A stretch of 42,692 nucleotides of DNA from Rikenellaceae bacterium (GCA_900769905.1 CAAGIL010000031.1:1-42692); one strand, 5' to 3'. Shown: positions 8,560 to 16,976, counted from the stretch's first letter. The notes: generated by a model from the letters alone, not told the origin. A program made the numbers and translations.

Positions 8560-8600
8560 AAAATAGTAGTTAATTTTTGCAAAGTTAGCTACCATTTTAT
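8560..8600. repeat. Second copy of the AbiE operator palindrome
   Basis: AAAATAGTAGTTAA (8560-8573) and TTAGCTACCATTTT (8585-8598) reproduce the 6588-6626 palindrome, and the loop is identical. One base differs in the left arm (G to A). The sequence after the right arm diverges, so the TATCTTTG -7 box is missing. The two copies form a 39-base direct repeat 1,972 bp apart that brackets abiEi-abiEii. The preceding stretch 8285-8559 shows no gene or clear terminator. Confidence 0.7.
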
Positions 8601-8659
8601 GATTATCATTTTATGGTAACCATAAAGTAGTAATATTCTTGTTTTTCCTAAGTACATGG

Positions 8660-8751
8660 TAAAAAGTATCCCCAGCGAAAACCGGGGATACATAAGCGAC
8701 TAAGTGTCCGGGCAGGGAGAAAAGCGCCTCCCGAGACATCTGAATCTCAGA
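8660..8751 (-). ncRNA. Candidate ~92-nt small RNA
   Basis: The transcript is predicted to start near 8751, about 7 bases below a consensus promoter (8758-8788), and to end at a strong terminator. A first hairpin spans 8705-8738: TGTC-t-CGGG pairs with CCCGGACA, and an inner AGG/CCT helix follows. The terminator stem GTATCCCC/GGGGATAC (8684-8691 with 8666-8673) is perfect over 8 bp and is followed by five T residues on the minus strand (8661-8665). No reading frame of note is present. I cannot match it to a named Rfam family; 6S RNA would normally be longer. It could instead be a leader peptide-less attenuator, but no gene follows it on that strand for over 2 kb. Confidence 0.55.
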
Positions 8752-8757
8752 ACATTG

Positions 8758-8788
8758 CAAACATAGCAATTATTTGTCAATTCACAAA
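8758..8788 (-). promoter_or_regulatory. Promoter of the candidate small RNA
   Basis: On the minus strand, TTTG (8785-8788) is followed after 19 bases by TATGTTTG (8758-8765). Both boxes match the Bacteroidetes consensus exactly. It fires away from the thiL-like gene and has no other downstream gene on its strand before 6142. Confidence 0.7.
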
Positions 8789-8923
8789 ATATTTGACAAA
8801 CTCGCAATCACCCTCGAGCCAATCATTTTATCCTTGAATACATTACCATATCCAGGACCCGCCCGTTTCAGTTGCCTGCTCGAAGAGAGGTGAGTTGTCC
8901 GCCCGGACATCCTCAGCACTCCC

Positions 8924-9892
8924 CTACACCCACCCCTGGGCGGAGATTTCGTGCTCGAGGCCGTCGGGGGTGACGAGGACGGAGCCGACTTCAGGCAGGG
9001 CGAGGTGGCCGATGACCTCAAAAGTCTGGAAATCCTTGCGTAAAGCGTCGAATTTCGCGAGCTGAACGGTAAAGAGGAGGCAATAGTCATCCCCGCCGTT
9101 CATCGCCGCAGAAACGGGGTCTATATTCATTTCCTTGCCCAGCGAGAAGCTGTTGCCCTCGAACGGAATCCTCTCCGCATACACCTTCACCCCAAGGCCC
9201 GAATCCCGGTGGAGCCGGAGCAGGGTGTCGGCGAGCCCACGCCTGACAAAATACCCGAACGAAGGGGTGATTCCGGCGGCATCAAGGTTCCTGAGCACAT
9301 CGGCGTCAAGCTCCGGTTTGAGGTACGCCCCCACCATCATCTTGTACTTCTCGAGTTCGCCTGGTTTCTTCTCGAGCACCTGCTGCCCGAGGTACGCCGC
9401 CCCCATACGCCCGCTGACGCAAATAAGGTCCTTGCTCCGGGCAAACGGACGCTGCTTTGCCGCCTTCGCGGATGAGCTGCCGGACGCGTTCACCGAAATC
9501 GTAAGTCCGTTCTTCGACGGCACCAGATCCAGGCTCAGCTGCTTGTAGCCGAATTCCCTAGCCGCTACCAGCATACCTCCCCAGAGCTCGCTGATTTGCG
9601 GGAAATCGAGCTTTGCGGACACTCCCAGCGTGACGGACAGGGTCCTGGGCTCCGCCAGCACGGCGTAGAGTTCGCCGGTCTGCGCCAGAACGCACTTGTA
9701 ACCAAGGTGCTTGAGCGGGAAGTACTCGAGATTGAAGTCAATCCCCTCCAGGAAAAGGGAAGACGCGCTGACGCTGTGGCTCCCCTTTTCTTCTTCGAAG
9801 AACAGCGGTTCCCCGAATGGAGTGTAACCGCTGTTCTCGAACAATATCCTTATGGCCTCGACGCGGCCAAGACTTGCAAATGATTCCGCCAT
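8924..9892 (-). CDS. ThiL-like (thiamine-monophosphate kinase fold) protein, probably a pseudoenzyme
   Basis: This 322-residue protein is clearly of the ThiL/PurM fold: LFLEGIDFNLEYFPLKHLGY (46-65), DLICVSGRMGAAYLGQQVLE (155-174) and NGGDDYCLLFT (265-275) align with Bacteroidetes ThiL. True ThiL phosphorylates thiamine monophosphate with ATP, using several acidic metal ligands. Most are gone here. The N-terminal GDDAA motif is absent, STD is SAS (42-44), NLSD/ISD is QTGE (71-74), GGDTT is LDLVP (121-125) and DISDGL is FVRRGL (215-220). Only GGDDY remains. The gene follows glyS after three bases. It may have a non-catalytic or altered role; a separate functional thiL would be expected elsewhere. 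Confidence 0.8.
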   Translation of the reverse strand: MAESFASLGRVEAIRILFENSGYTPFGEPLFFEEEKGSHSVSASSLFLEGIDFNLEYFPLKHLGYKCVLAQTGELYAVLAEPRTLSVTLGVSAKLDFPQISELWGGMLVAAREFGYKQLSLDLVPSKNGLTISVNASGSSSAKAAKQRPFARSKDLICVSGRMGAAYLGQQVLEKKPGELEKYKMMVGAYLKPELDADVLRNLDAAGITPSFGYFVRRGLADTLLRLHRDSGLGVKVYAERIPFEGNSFSLGKEMNIDPVSAAMNGGDDYCLLFTVQLAKFDALRKDFQTFEVIGHLALPEVGSVLVTPDGLEHEISAQGWV

Positions 9893-9895
9893 CCG

Positions 9896-11434
9896 CTACA
9901 GGTTTCTGAGAAGGTTGTTGAGATTTACCTTGCTGTCAATCATAGCCCTGAGCTCGGCAACCGGAACCCTGGTCTGCTGCATGGTGTCACGCTCGCGCAC
10001 GGTGACGCAGTTGTCGTTGAGCGAATCGTGGTCGATGGTGATGCAGAACGGGGTGCCGATGGCATCCTGGCGACGGTAGCGCTTGCCTATGCTGTCCTTC
10101 TCGTCGTACTGGCAGTTGAAGTCGAACCTGAGCTCGTTCATCACCTTCTGGGCGAATTCAGGAAGACCGTCCTTCTTGATGAGAGGGAGCACGGCGGCCT
10201 TTACAGGGGCAAGCGGAGCCGGGAGGCTGAGCACGGTGCGGGTCTCGCCGTTCTCCAGGGTCTCAACCTTGTAGGAGTGGCTGAGCACTGCGAGGAACAT
10301 ACGGTCCACGCCGATGGAGGTCTCCACGCAGTAAGGCACGTAGCTCTCGTTGGTCTCAGGGTCGAAGTACTGGAGCTTCTTGCCGGAGAGTTTCTGGTGG
10401 TTGCCGAGGTCGAAGTCTGTGCGACTGTGGATGCCTTCGAGTTCCTTGAATCCGAACGGGAAGTTGAACTCGATATCGGTGGCAGCGTTGGCGTAGTGGG
10501 CAAGTTTCTCATGGTCGTGGAAACGGTAGTTCTCGTCTCCCATACCAAGATTTCTGTGCCACTTCATCCTGTTCTCCTTCCACTTCCTGAACCATTCCAT
10601 CTCGGTTCCAGGGCGTACGAAGAATTCCATCTCCATCTGCTCGAACTCCCTCATACGGAAGATGAACTGACGGGCGACCACTTCGTTGCGGAAGGCCTTG
10701 CCTATCTGGGCAATTCCGAAAGGAATCTTCATTCTGCCGGTCTTCTGGACATTGATGTAGTCCACGAATATGCCCTGGGCGGTCTCCGGACGGAGGTAGA
10801 TGGTGTTGGAATCATCGCCGACGGAGCCGAACTGGGTGGAGAACATAAGGTTGAACTGACGCACGTCGGTCCAGTTCTTGGTGCCGCTGATAGGACATAC
10901 TATGCCGCAGTCGAGTATGATCTGCTTGTACTCGGCGAGTTCGTTTGCCTGCTCCGCAGCGACGTAGCGGTTGTGGACCTCCTCGTAATGAGCCTTCTCG
11001 CGGAGGACGTTAGGGTTGGTCTCGCGGAACTTGGCCTCATCGAAGGACTCGCCGAACTTGCGGCGGCCTTTCTCAACCTCCTTGTTGATTTTCTCCTCAA
11101 TCTTGCCCAGATAATCCTCGATGAGGACATCGGCACGATATCTCTTCTTGGAGTCTTTGTTATCGATGAGCGGGTCGTTGAAAGCGGCTACGTGGCCGGA
11201 TGCAACCCAGGTTTTCGGATGCATGAAGATGCAGGCGTCAATACCCACAATATTCTCGTTGAGGCGGGTCATTGCGTTCCACCAGTACTGCTTGATGTTG
11301 TTCTTGAGTTCAACACCGAGCTGGCCGTAATCATACACTGCGGCGAGTCCGTCATAGATTTCACTGGAAGGGAAAATAAAACCGTACTCCTTACAGTGGG
11401 CGACAAGCACCTTGAACAATTCTTCCTGTGTCAT
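9896..11434 (-). CDS. glyS: Glycyl-tRNA synthetase, alpha2 (eukaryote/archaeal-like) type
   Basis: This 512-residue class II aminoacyl-tRNA synthetase attaches glycine to tRNA-Gly in the cytoplasm. It is the single-chain dimeric type used by Bacteroidetes, not the alpha2beta2 GlyQ/GlyS enzyme of E. coli. Motif 2 is visible as FRNEVVARQFIFRMREFEQM, and motif 3 as VETSIGVDRMFLAVL. The C-terminal anticodon-binding domain starts near LPAPLAPVKAAVLPLIKKDG. A -7-like box TAACTTTG (minus strand, 11470-11477) overlaps the folK stop, so glyS may have its own promoter besides read-through from folK, 40 bases upstream. Confidence 0.96.
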   Translation of the reverse strand: MTQEELFKVLVAHCKEYGFIFPSSEIYDGLAAVYDYGQLGVELKNNIKQYWWNAMTRLNENIVGIDACIFMHPKTWVASGHVAAFNDPLIDNKDSKKRYRADVLIEDYLGKIEEKINKEVEKGRRKFGESFDEAKFRETNPNVLREKAHYEEVHNRYVAAEQANELAEYKQIILDCGIVCPISGTKNWTDVRQFNLMFSTQFGSVGDDSNTIYLRPETAQGIFVDYINVQKTGRMKIPFGIAQIGKAFRNEVVARQFIFRMREFEQMEMEFFVRPGTEMEWFRKWKENRMKWHRNLGMGDENYRFHDHEKLAHYANAATDIEFNFPFGFKELEGIHSRTDFDLGNHQKLSGKKLQYFDPETNESYVPYCVETSIGVDRMFLAVLSHSYKVETLENGETRTVLSLPAPLAPVKAAVLPLIKKDGLPEFAQKVMNELRFDFNCQYDEKDSIGKRYRRQDAIGTPFCITIDHDSLNDNCVTVRERDTMQQTRVPVAELRAMIDSKVNLNNLLRNL

Positions 11435-11474
11435 ATTTCAATAAATTATATTTCGTTCTACAAAGACTGCAAAG

Positions 11475-11906
11475 TTAGTGATTTTCAACGAATATTTCCA
11501 TCAGCGGACGCATAATGAAGTCCCTTTCCTTCATAAGAGGATGAGGAATCACCAAATCGGGCTCGTTTATGCGAAGATCGCCGTAGAGAAGTATGTCTAT
11601 GTCGATGATTCTGTCGTGATAAATCCTCTTCCCGTCTTCGCCGTATTCGATGCTTTCCCGCCTTCCCATCCTGTGTTCTATGTCCTTGCAAAGCGCGAGC
11701 AGTTCGCGAGGGCTGAGGGTGGTGTCGAAACTGAGGACGCAGTTGATGAAATCCCCTCCCTCGAAGCCCCAGGATCTGGACTCCATCATCGAAGAAACCG
11801 CTGCTGGAGCGCTTCCCAATGCCTCTTCCAACATACGGACGGCAGTGGAAATATTACTCTTCCTGTCACCGAGGTTGGTGCCGAGGGAAAGGTACACCCG
11901 CGTCAT
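11475..11906 (-). CDS. folK: 2-amino-4-hydroxy-6-hydroxymethyldihydropteridine pyrophosphokinase
   Basis: This 143-residue enzyme transfers pyrophosphate from ATP to 6-hydroxymethyl-7,8-dihydropterin in folate synthesis. It begins MTRVYLSLGTNLGDR, the canonical HPPK N-terminus, and carries the signature HDRIIDIDILLYGD followed by LVIPHPLMKERDFIMRPL. I chose ATG 11904-11906: it overlaps the upstream stop as ATGA, which implies translational coupling to the sufT-like gene, and the longer frame adds 30 residues with no homology. It belongs to the leftward suf-folK-glyS cluster. Confidence 0.95.
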   Translation of the reverse strand: MTRVYLSLGTNLGDRKSNISTAVRMLEEALGSAPAAVSSMMESRSWGFEGGDFINCVLSFDTTLSPRELLALCKDIEHRMGRRESIEYGEDGKRIYHDRIIDIDILLYGDLRINEPDLVIPHPLMKERDFIMRPLMEIFVENH

Positions 11907-12259
11907 AGTTCCGGATCCATCCCAAGGGCAATTCGCGCCTCGTCGGACAGCAGGCTTTGGTCCCAGGCCGGCTCGAACACGAGTTCTATCGTGCATTTTG
12001 TAATCCCGGGGGTGAGTTCCACGTTGTGCTGCACTTCTGCCATCACCTCGTCTGCCATAGGGCAGTTCGGCGCCGTGAAGGTCATCTTGATATAGACCTC
12101 GTGCGCTTTGTTGATGTTCAGTTCGTATATGAGCCCCAAGTCATATATGTTTACCGGAATTTCCGGGTCATACACCTGCTTGAGGGCCAGCACCACCGCT
12201 TCGTAGAGGGGTGTTAGTTCCTTTACGTCCTGAGGTGTCAATGTTTCATTATTTTCCAT
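11903..12259 (-). CDS. sufT: SufT-like MIP18 (DUF59) iron-sulfur assembly protein
   Basis: This 118-residue protein has the DUF59/MIP18 hallmarks DPEIPVNIYDLGLIYE and MTFTAPNCPMADEV, the latter with the conserved cysteine. Members help mature Fe-S proteins together with the SUF machinery. It sits directly after sufE (11-base overlap) and before folK (4-base overlap), which supports an Fe-S role. The family name (SufT, PaaD-like) is less certain than the domain. Confidence 0.88.
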   Translation of the reverse strand: MENNETLTPQDVKELTPLYEAVVLALKQVYDPEIPVNIYDLGLIYELNINKAHEVYIKMTFTAPNCPMADEVMAEVQHNVELTPGITKCTIELVFEPAWDQSLLSDEARIALGMDPEL

Positions 12260-12677
12260 TGTCGCAATACTCCTCTGCCTTTCTCCTTATTGTTTCAATC
12301 ATCGATACCAGTCCGTTTGCCCGGGTCGGAGAAAGGTTTTCCTTGAGCCCGAGCTGCTCCACAAACGAAAAGTCGTCAGCACAGATTTCCTCTGCCGTGC
12401 GACCGGAGTACACCCCCACCAGAAGGGAAATGATACCCTTGGTAATCACGGCATCGCTGTCTGCCCGGAACACCAACTTGCCTTCCTGCATTCCTGCATC
12501 CAGCCACACCCGGGACTGGCATCCTTTGATGAGTCTGTCTTCGGTTTTGAGTTCTTCCGGGAAGGCCTCCAGATTGTTGCCGAGGTCTATGAGATAGGCA
12601 TACTTGTCGAGCCACTCGTCATACATCGAAAAATCTTCGATTATCTCCTGCTGAACTTCTTTAAGTGTCTTATCCAT
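12249..12677 (-). CDS. sufE: Cysteine desulfuration protein SufE
   Basis: This 142-residue protein accepts persulfide sulfur from SufS and passes it to the Fe-S scaffold. The active-site segment RLIKGCQSRVWLDAGMQEGK places the catalytic cysteine at residue 53, close to its position in E. coli SufE. The length is standard for the family. It starts 13 bases after sufS ends and overlaps the next gene by 11 bases, so the three form one transcription unit. Confidence 0.93.
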   Translation of the reverse strand: MDKTLKEVQQEIIEDFSMYDEWLDKYAYLIDLGNNLEAFPEELKTEDRLIKGCQSRVWLDAGMQEGKLVFRADSDAVITKGIISLLVGVYSGRTAEEICADDFSFVEQLGLKENLSPTRANGLVSMIETIRRKAEEYCDNGK

Positions 12678-12690
12678 AATAAATTAAATC

Positions 12691-13914
12691 CTATACCAGC
12701 ATATTAATCGCCTTATTCAGCGACTCAATGAAATATTCCGCCTCCTCCATTGTGTTATAGGGGGCGAAAGATGCACGCAGCATACCGGTGACCCCGAACC
12801 TGTCCATAAGCGGCTCGGCGCACATCTGCCCGGAGCGTACCGCAACCCCCATCTTATCCAGGATCAAAGCCAGGTCCTCGTGGTGGCAGTGTTCCACGGA
12901 GAACGAAAACAGCGGAATCTTTTCCACCCCGTCCCCAGGAAGACCGTAAAGCCGTATGCGCGGGTCGGAGAGGAGTTTATTCAAAACAAAATCCCTGATT
13001 TCCAATAAATTAGCATTAATTTCCGGAGTATCCATCTCGCGAGCGAGGGCAAGGGCATCGCTCAGGGTCGGGGTACCGGAAATGTTCTGTGTACCGGCCT
13101 CGTACTTCCGTGGCAGCGGAGCATAAGTGCTCCCGGACCACTTCACGGTCTCAATCATCTCACCCCCACCCATATACGGAGGCATCTGCTCGAGCAATTC
13201 GCGGCGTCCGTACAGCACACCGGTGCCGGGAGCAGCGTAAAGCTTATGACCGGAGAAGAGGTAGAAATCACATCCCAGTTCGCGCACGTCAACCCTTTGG
13301 TGCACCATTCCCTGCGCGCCGTCGCATAAAAGCACGCAATTCCTTGAATGACAAATATTTGCGATTTCTTTTATTAGGTTCACGAGACCCAATACATTGG
13401 AAATATGCGCCACGCACACAATCTTCGTGCGCTCGGTGATAAGGTTTTCCAACTGCTCGAGGCTCAAGTGTCCGTTTTCATCTACTTCCCAAACTTTGAT
13501 TTTGCTAGCCTTGCGCCGGCAGAGCATCTGCCAGGGAACTATGTCGGAATGGTGCTCGCTCTGGGCGATGATGATTTCATCACCTTCTGAAATAAATGCT
13601 TCGCCGAAACAAAATGCTACAAGATTGAGAGCGGCTGTGGCACCTGAAGTGAATACTATTTCATCTGGGGATTCCGCATTAAGGCAAGATGCCACAAAAG
13701 ACCTTGCGTTTTCATAATCCTCTGTGGCTTCAGCAGCGATATGATGCACGGCACGATGGAGATTCGCAGTCTTGAAAGAGGCACTTCTGGTCCAATGATT
13801 TATGACGGAAGAAGGCCTGAGCGAGGTCGCGGCATTGTCCAGATATACCAGACTCTTGCCGTAAACCTTCTCCTCCAACTGCGGAAACTGCTTTCTCAAC
13901 TCAATAACATCCAT
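12691..13914 (-). CDS. sufS: Cysteine desulfurase SufS
   Basis: This PLP enzyme takes sulfur from cysteine for Fe-S cluster assembly. Using the start at 13914 (MDVIELRKQFPQLEEKVYGK), it has 407 residues. It shows the PLP lysine in SGHKLYAAPG (Lys224), SEHHSDIVPWQ (119-129), LLCDGAQGMVHQRVDV (195-210) and the active-site loop RSGQMCAEPL with Cys365. This matches group II desulfurases. A frame with seven more residues exists (start 13935), but the -7 box at 13943-13950 would leave that codon at the very start of the transcript, so 13914 is preferred. It heads sufS-sufE-sufT-folK. Other SUF genes (sufBCD) are not in the window. Confidence 0.94.
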   Translation of the reverse strand: MDVIELRKQFPQLEEKVYGKSLVYLDNAATSLRPSSVINHWTRSASFKTANLHRAVHHIAAEATEDYENARSFVASCLNAESPDEIVFTSGATAALNLVAFCFGEAFISEGDEIIIAQSEHHSDIVPWQMLCRRKASKIKVWEVDENGHLSLEQLENLITERTKIVCVAHISNVLGLVNLIKEIANICHSRNCVLLCDGAQGMVHQRVDVRELGCDFYLFSGHKLYAAPGTGVLYGRRELLEQMPPYMGGGEMIETVKWSGSTYAPLPRKYEAGTQNISGTPTLSDALALAREMDTPEINANLLEIRDFVLNKLLSDPRIRLYGLPGDGVEKIPLFSFSVEHCHHEDLALILDKMGVAVRSGQMCAEPLMDRFGVTGMLRASFAPYNTMEEAEYFIESLNKAINMLV

Positions 13915-13942
13915 ATCAATATAATACCTATTCAAAAGACTA

Positions 13943-13950
13943 CAAAATTA
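13943..13950 (-). promoter_or_regulatory. -7 element of sufS
   Basis: The minus strand reads TAATTTTG here, matching TAnnTTTG. No good -33 TTTG is visible at the right distance. It decides between the two sufS start codons. Confidence 0.5.
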
Positions 13951-14013
13951 CGAAGAAAATGGGAATATAATCATTTAATTGTTTATTTTTGCACCAATAG
14001 ATTATCAACGTAT

Positions 14014-14607
14014 ATGATTGACTACATTTCAGGCACTATCAAGACTCTCAACCCTACTTTCGTCATAATTGAGAATTCAGGGATAGGACATATTATGGAA
14101 ATATCCCTTCAGACTTACGACAAACTGAATGGAAAAAAGGAAGCTGTCATATACATACAGTCCCAGGTCAATCAAAGGGAAGGTACCCAGACTGACTATG
14201 GTTTCGCAAGCCAGGACGAGAGAAATCTATTCAGAAAAATCACCTCTGTATCCGGAATGGGAGCAGCCTCAGCCCGTATGCTTTTGTCTTCAATCTCCCC
14301 TGCCGAACTCAAGGAGGCTATAGTGTGCGAGGACGTAAACAGACTGAAATCAGTGAAAGGAATAGGGCTGAAAAGTGCCCAGAGACTTGTTTTGGAACTC
14401 AAGGATAAACTAGGAAAAGAAGAGGATATCAATCCAGAAATTTTCGCAAAAAGCGATAGCAACAACAATGCTGAAGAAGCGATGGGAGCTCTCATCAATC
14501 TCGGATTCAGCAAGCCTAATATCAGTAAGGCAATTCAGGCTATCTTAAATAAAAATCCTGGCGCAAGCGTGGAGGATCTTATCAAGGGAGCTCTCAGGAT
14601 GCTCTGA
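14014..14607 (+). CDS. ruvA: Holliday junction branch migration protein RuvA
   Basis: This 197-residue RuvA subunit binds four-way DNA junctions and loads RuvB. The N-terminal OB-fold starts MIDYISGTIKTLNPTFVIIE. Two helix-hairpin-helix motifs follow: ITSVSGMGAASARMLLSS and LKSVKGIGLKSAQRLVLELK. The C-terminal UBA-like RuvB-binding domain is EEAMGALINLGFSKPNISKA. The frame extends 91 codons upstream, but that part reads back across sufS and is not RuvA. A -7 box, TATTTTTG, at 13984-13991 supports the ATG at 14014. ruvB lies 7 kb away on the other strand, so the pair is not an operon. Confidence 0.95.
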   Translation: MIDYISGTIKTLNPTFVIIENSGIGHIMEISLQTYDKLNGKKEAVIYIQSQVNQREGTQTDYGFASQDERNLFRKITSVSGMGAASARMLLSSISPAELKEAIVCEDVNRLKSVKGIGLKSAQRLVLELKDKLGKEEDINPEIFAKSDSNNNAEEAMGALINLGFSKPNISKAIQAILNKNPGASVEDLIKGALRML

Positions 14608-14638
14608 CAACTCAAGTTTCGCAAACTAAAACATCCAG

Positions 14639-16522
14639 CTACCTTCCGAAATACACGAGCAGGACAGAAATATCCGATGGGGAAACTCCGGATATTCTTG
14701 AAGCCTGCGCTATGGTTCTAGGAGCATATTTCTTAAGCTTCTGCCGACATTCTATTGAAAGACCTGACACCTTTTCAAAATCAAAACCTTCAGGAATCTC
14801 AAGACGCTCCAGTCTCTGGACTTTCTCCGCATTAGCAATTTCCCTGTCTATATATCCTTTGTACTTGATATATATTTCTACGCTCTCAATTTCTTCACTG
14901 GAAATGTTATCTAAAAATTGGGAATTCGTTCCACGTGGAACATATTTCAAGAGTTCTTCAAGATTAACTTCAGGTCTGGCTGCCACGAAGGATATTCTCT
15001 TGGATTCAGTGAGTGGAGTCGAAGAAACCGTCTGAAGATAAGCGTTGGCCTTATCAAGAGAAATATTCTTTGAATCACAGAAAGACTGCAATTCTGCGAT
15101 TCTCTCATATTTCTTCATCATTAAAGAGTAACGTTCCTCAGAGGCCAAACCTATATCGTAAGATCTCTTGGTCAACCTGTAATCTGCATTATCCTGACGA
15201 AGAATAATTCTGTATTCTGCCCTTGAGGTAAACATTCGATACGGTTCATCAACTCCCTTTGTAATCAAATCGTCAATGAGAACTCCTATATAAGATTCAT
15301 TTCTACCCAGGATGAATGGGGCTTCTCCCCTCACCTTGAGATGAGCATTGATGCCTGCGATTATACCCTGGGCCGCAGCTTCCTCATAACCCGTGGTTCC
15401 GTTTACCTGACCTGCCAAAAATAAATTCTCAATAGATTTCAACTCAAGGTTCGCCTTAAGCTGGGTCGGATCGAAGTAGTCGTATTCGACCGCATAAGCA
15501 GGCTTATAGATTTTCACGTTCTCAAGACCCTTTATAGAATGTAGAGCATCGAGTTGAATCTGGAGAGGAAGTGAAGAAGAAAAACCCTGAAGATAGTATT
15601 CATTGGTATTCCTTCCTTCCGGCTCAAGGAAGAGTTGATGAGCATTGTTTTCAGGAAATACTCTAAGTTTATCTTCTATACTTGGACAATATCTCGGTCC
15701 TTTGCCGTGAATCAAGCCGGTGAAGAGAGGAGAATCTGAAAATCCGCTTCGGAGTATATCGTGTACCTTTTCGTTGGTGTGGAGTATATAGCAAGGCATC
15801 TGTTCTTCCCCTGCCTGAACGGTGGACTTTTTATCGAGGAAAGAAAAACGGTAAGGACTGTCGTCGCCATACTGTTTAGGAAGAGAAGACACAACGACGG
15901 AAGAAATATCAATTCTCGGAGGTGTTCCTGTTTTCATCCTGTCAGTCTTGATTCCCATTGACACCAACTGCTCGGTCAGACCATAGGAAGCCAACTCCCC
16001 TATTCGGCCACCTTCCATCATAGTGCGACCAATAAATAATTTGCCGCTGAGGAATGTTCCGGCGGTCAGAATAACCGTCCGAGATTTAAAAATTGCCCCT
16101 GTAATTGTCTTGACTCCGCAAATTTTCGAATTTTCAAAGAGAAAAGAGCTCACTAAATCTGCGTAAATATCTAATTTACAATTAGTTTCAAGGATTTTAC
16201 GCCAGATGGAAGAAAATTGGATTTTATCGCATTGGGCACGGGGACTCCACATCGCAGGTCCTTTTGACTTGTTGAGCATACGGAATTGAAGAGTCGACGC
16301 ATCGGTCACAATTCCGGTATATCCTCCGAGTGCATCAATCTCTCTTACAATCTGGCCCTTTGCAATTCCACCTATAGCGGGGTTGCAGGACATCTTGGCA
16401 AATCCGCACAAGTCCATACTTAAGAGCAGAACGGAAGAACCAAGATTGGCAGCAGCCATTGCCGCCTCACATCCAGCGTGACCGCCGCCAACTACAACAA
16501 CATCATAAAACTGCTGGTTCAT
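14639..16522 (-). CDS. mnmG: tRNA uridine-5-carboxymethylaminomethyl modification enzyme MnmG
   Basis: This 627-residue FAD protein works with MnmE to modify U34 of several tRNAs. It begins with the dinucleotide-binding motif VVVVGGGHAGCEAAMAAANL. Family signatures are visible: MSCNPAIGGIAKGQIVREID, GPAMWSPRAQCD, AGQVNGTTGYEEAAAQGIIA, and MFTSRAEYRIILRQDNADYR. Its length is normal. It follows ybeY after two bases and is convergent with ruvA; no obvious terminator lies in the 31-base gap. Confidence 0.97.
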   Translation of the reverse strand: MNQQFYDVVVVGGGHAGCEAAMAAANLGSSVLLLSMDLCGFAKMSCNPAIGGIAKGQIVREIDALGGYTGIVTDASTLQFRMLNKSKGPAMWSPRAQCDKIQFSSIWRKILETNCKLDIYADLVSSFLFENSKICGVKTITGAIFKSRTVILTAGTFLSGKLFIGRTMMEGGRIGELASYGLTEQLVSMGIKTDRMKTGTPPRIDISSVVVSSLPKQYGDDSPYRFSFLDKKSTVQAGEEQMPCYILHTNEKVHDILRSGFSDSPLFTGLIHGKGPRYCPSIEDKLRVFPENNAHQLFLEPEGRNTNEYYLQGFSSSLPLQIQLDALHSIKGLENVKIYKPAYAVEYDYFDPTQLKANLELKSIENLFLAGQVNGTTGYEEAAAQGIIAGINAHLKVRGEAPFILGRNESYIGVLIDDLITKGVDEPYRMFTSRAEYRIILRQDNADYRLTKRSYDIGLASEERYSLMMKKYERIAELQSFCDSKNISLDKANAYLQTVSSTPLTESKRISFVAARPEVNLEELLKYVPRGTNSQFLDNISSEEIESVEIYIKYKGYIDREIANAEKVQRLERLEIPEGFDFEKVSGLSIECRQKLKKYAPRTIAQASRISGVSPSDISVLLVYFGR

Positions 16523-16524
16523 AA

Positions 16525-16947
16525 TTATTTAAGTTGCTCTCTCATAGCGAGATAGTAATCCTCCTTACTCCTCATTACAGCTATATCTTCAGGGCTATGG
16601 TCGTCATATCCGATAAGATGAAGAATTCCGTGAACCATAACCCGGCAAAGTTCATTTTGGAATTCGGTTCCATAATGTTCCGCATTATCCCTAACTGAAT
16701 CTATACTGATAAAGAGATCACCGTTGAGAACATTCTTTTCGCAGTAGTCAAAAGTAATGATGTCGGTGAAATAATCGTGTTGAAGATACTTGAGATTTAC
16801 ATCAAGAATATATTTGTCTGAGCAAAAAATTATATTGATATTTCCGAGACGTTTCATCTCACTTCCGGCAACAGTTTTGAGCCAGCGGTTATTGAGCAAT
16901 TTCTGCTTCAGAACGAATTTTACATCCTCATTAAAGTATCTGACCAT
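16525..16947 (-). CDS. ybeY: Endoribonuclease YbeY
   Basis: This small zinc-dependent RNase takes part in 16S rRNA maturation and ribosome quality control. With the start at 16947 (MVRYFNEDVKF) it has 140 residues. The metal motif reads HGILHLIGYDDHS, with His106, His110 and a third His at 117, one residue later than in E. coli YbeY. The longer frame to 16971 is rejected because a -7 box, TAGATTTG (16969-16976), overlaps that start codon. It forms an operon with mnmG. Confidence 0.92.
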   Translation of the reverse strand: MVRYFNEDVKFVLKQKLLNNRWLKTVAGSEMKRLGNINIIFCSDKYILDVNLKYLQHDYFTDIITFDYCEKNVLNGDLFISIDSVRDNAEHYGTEFQNELCRVMVHGILHLIGYDDHSPEDIAVMRSKEDYYLAMREQLK

Positions 16948-16968
16948 AGTAATACCTTGAATTTTCGG

Positions 16969-16976
16969 CAAATCTA
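16969..16976 (-). promoter_or_regulatory. -7 element of ybeY-mnmG
   Basis: The minus strand reads TAGATTTG, a match to TAnnTTTG, 22 bases before the chosen ybeY start. It excludes the upstream ATG at 16971. Confidence 0.55.

Noticed and set aside
8660..8751. 6S RNA assignment for the small RNA
   Set aside because: Too short, and no long central bubble between two long stems; left unnamed.
10028..11515. 495-codon plus-strand frame
   Set aside because: Antisense to glyS, with low-complexity Leu/Val/Glu-rich composition caused by the codon bias of the real gene.
13741..14013. N-terminal extension of ruvA
   Set aside because: RuvA homology starts exactly at the ATG at 14014, and a -7 box lies inside the extension.
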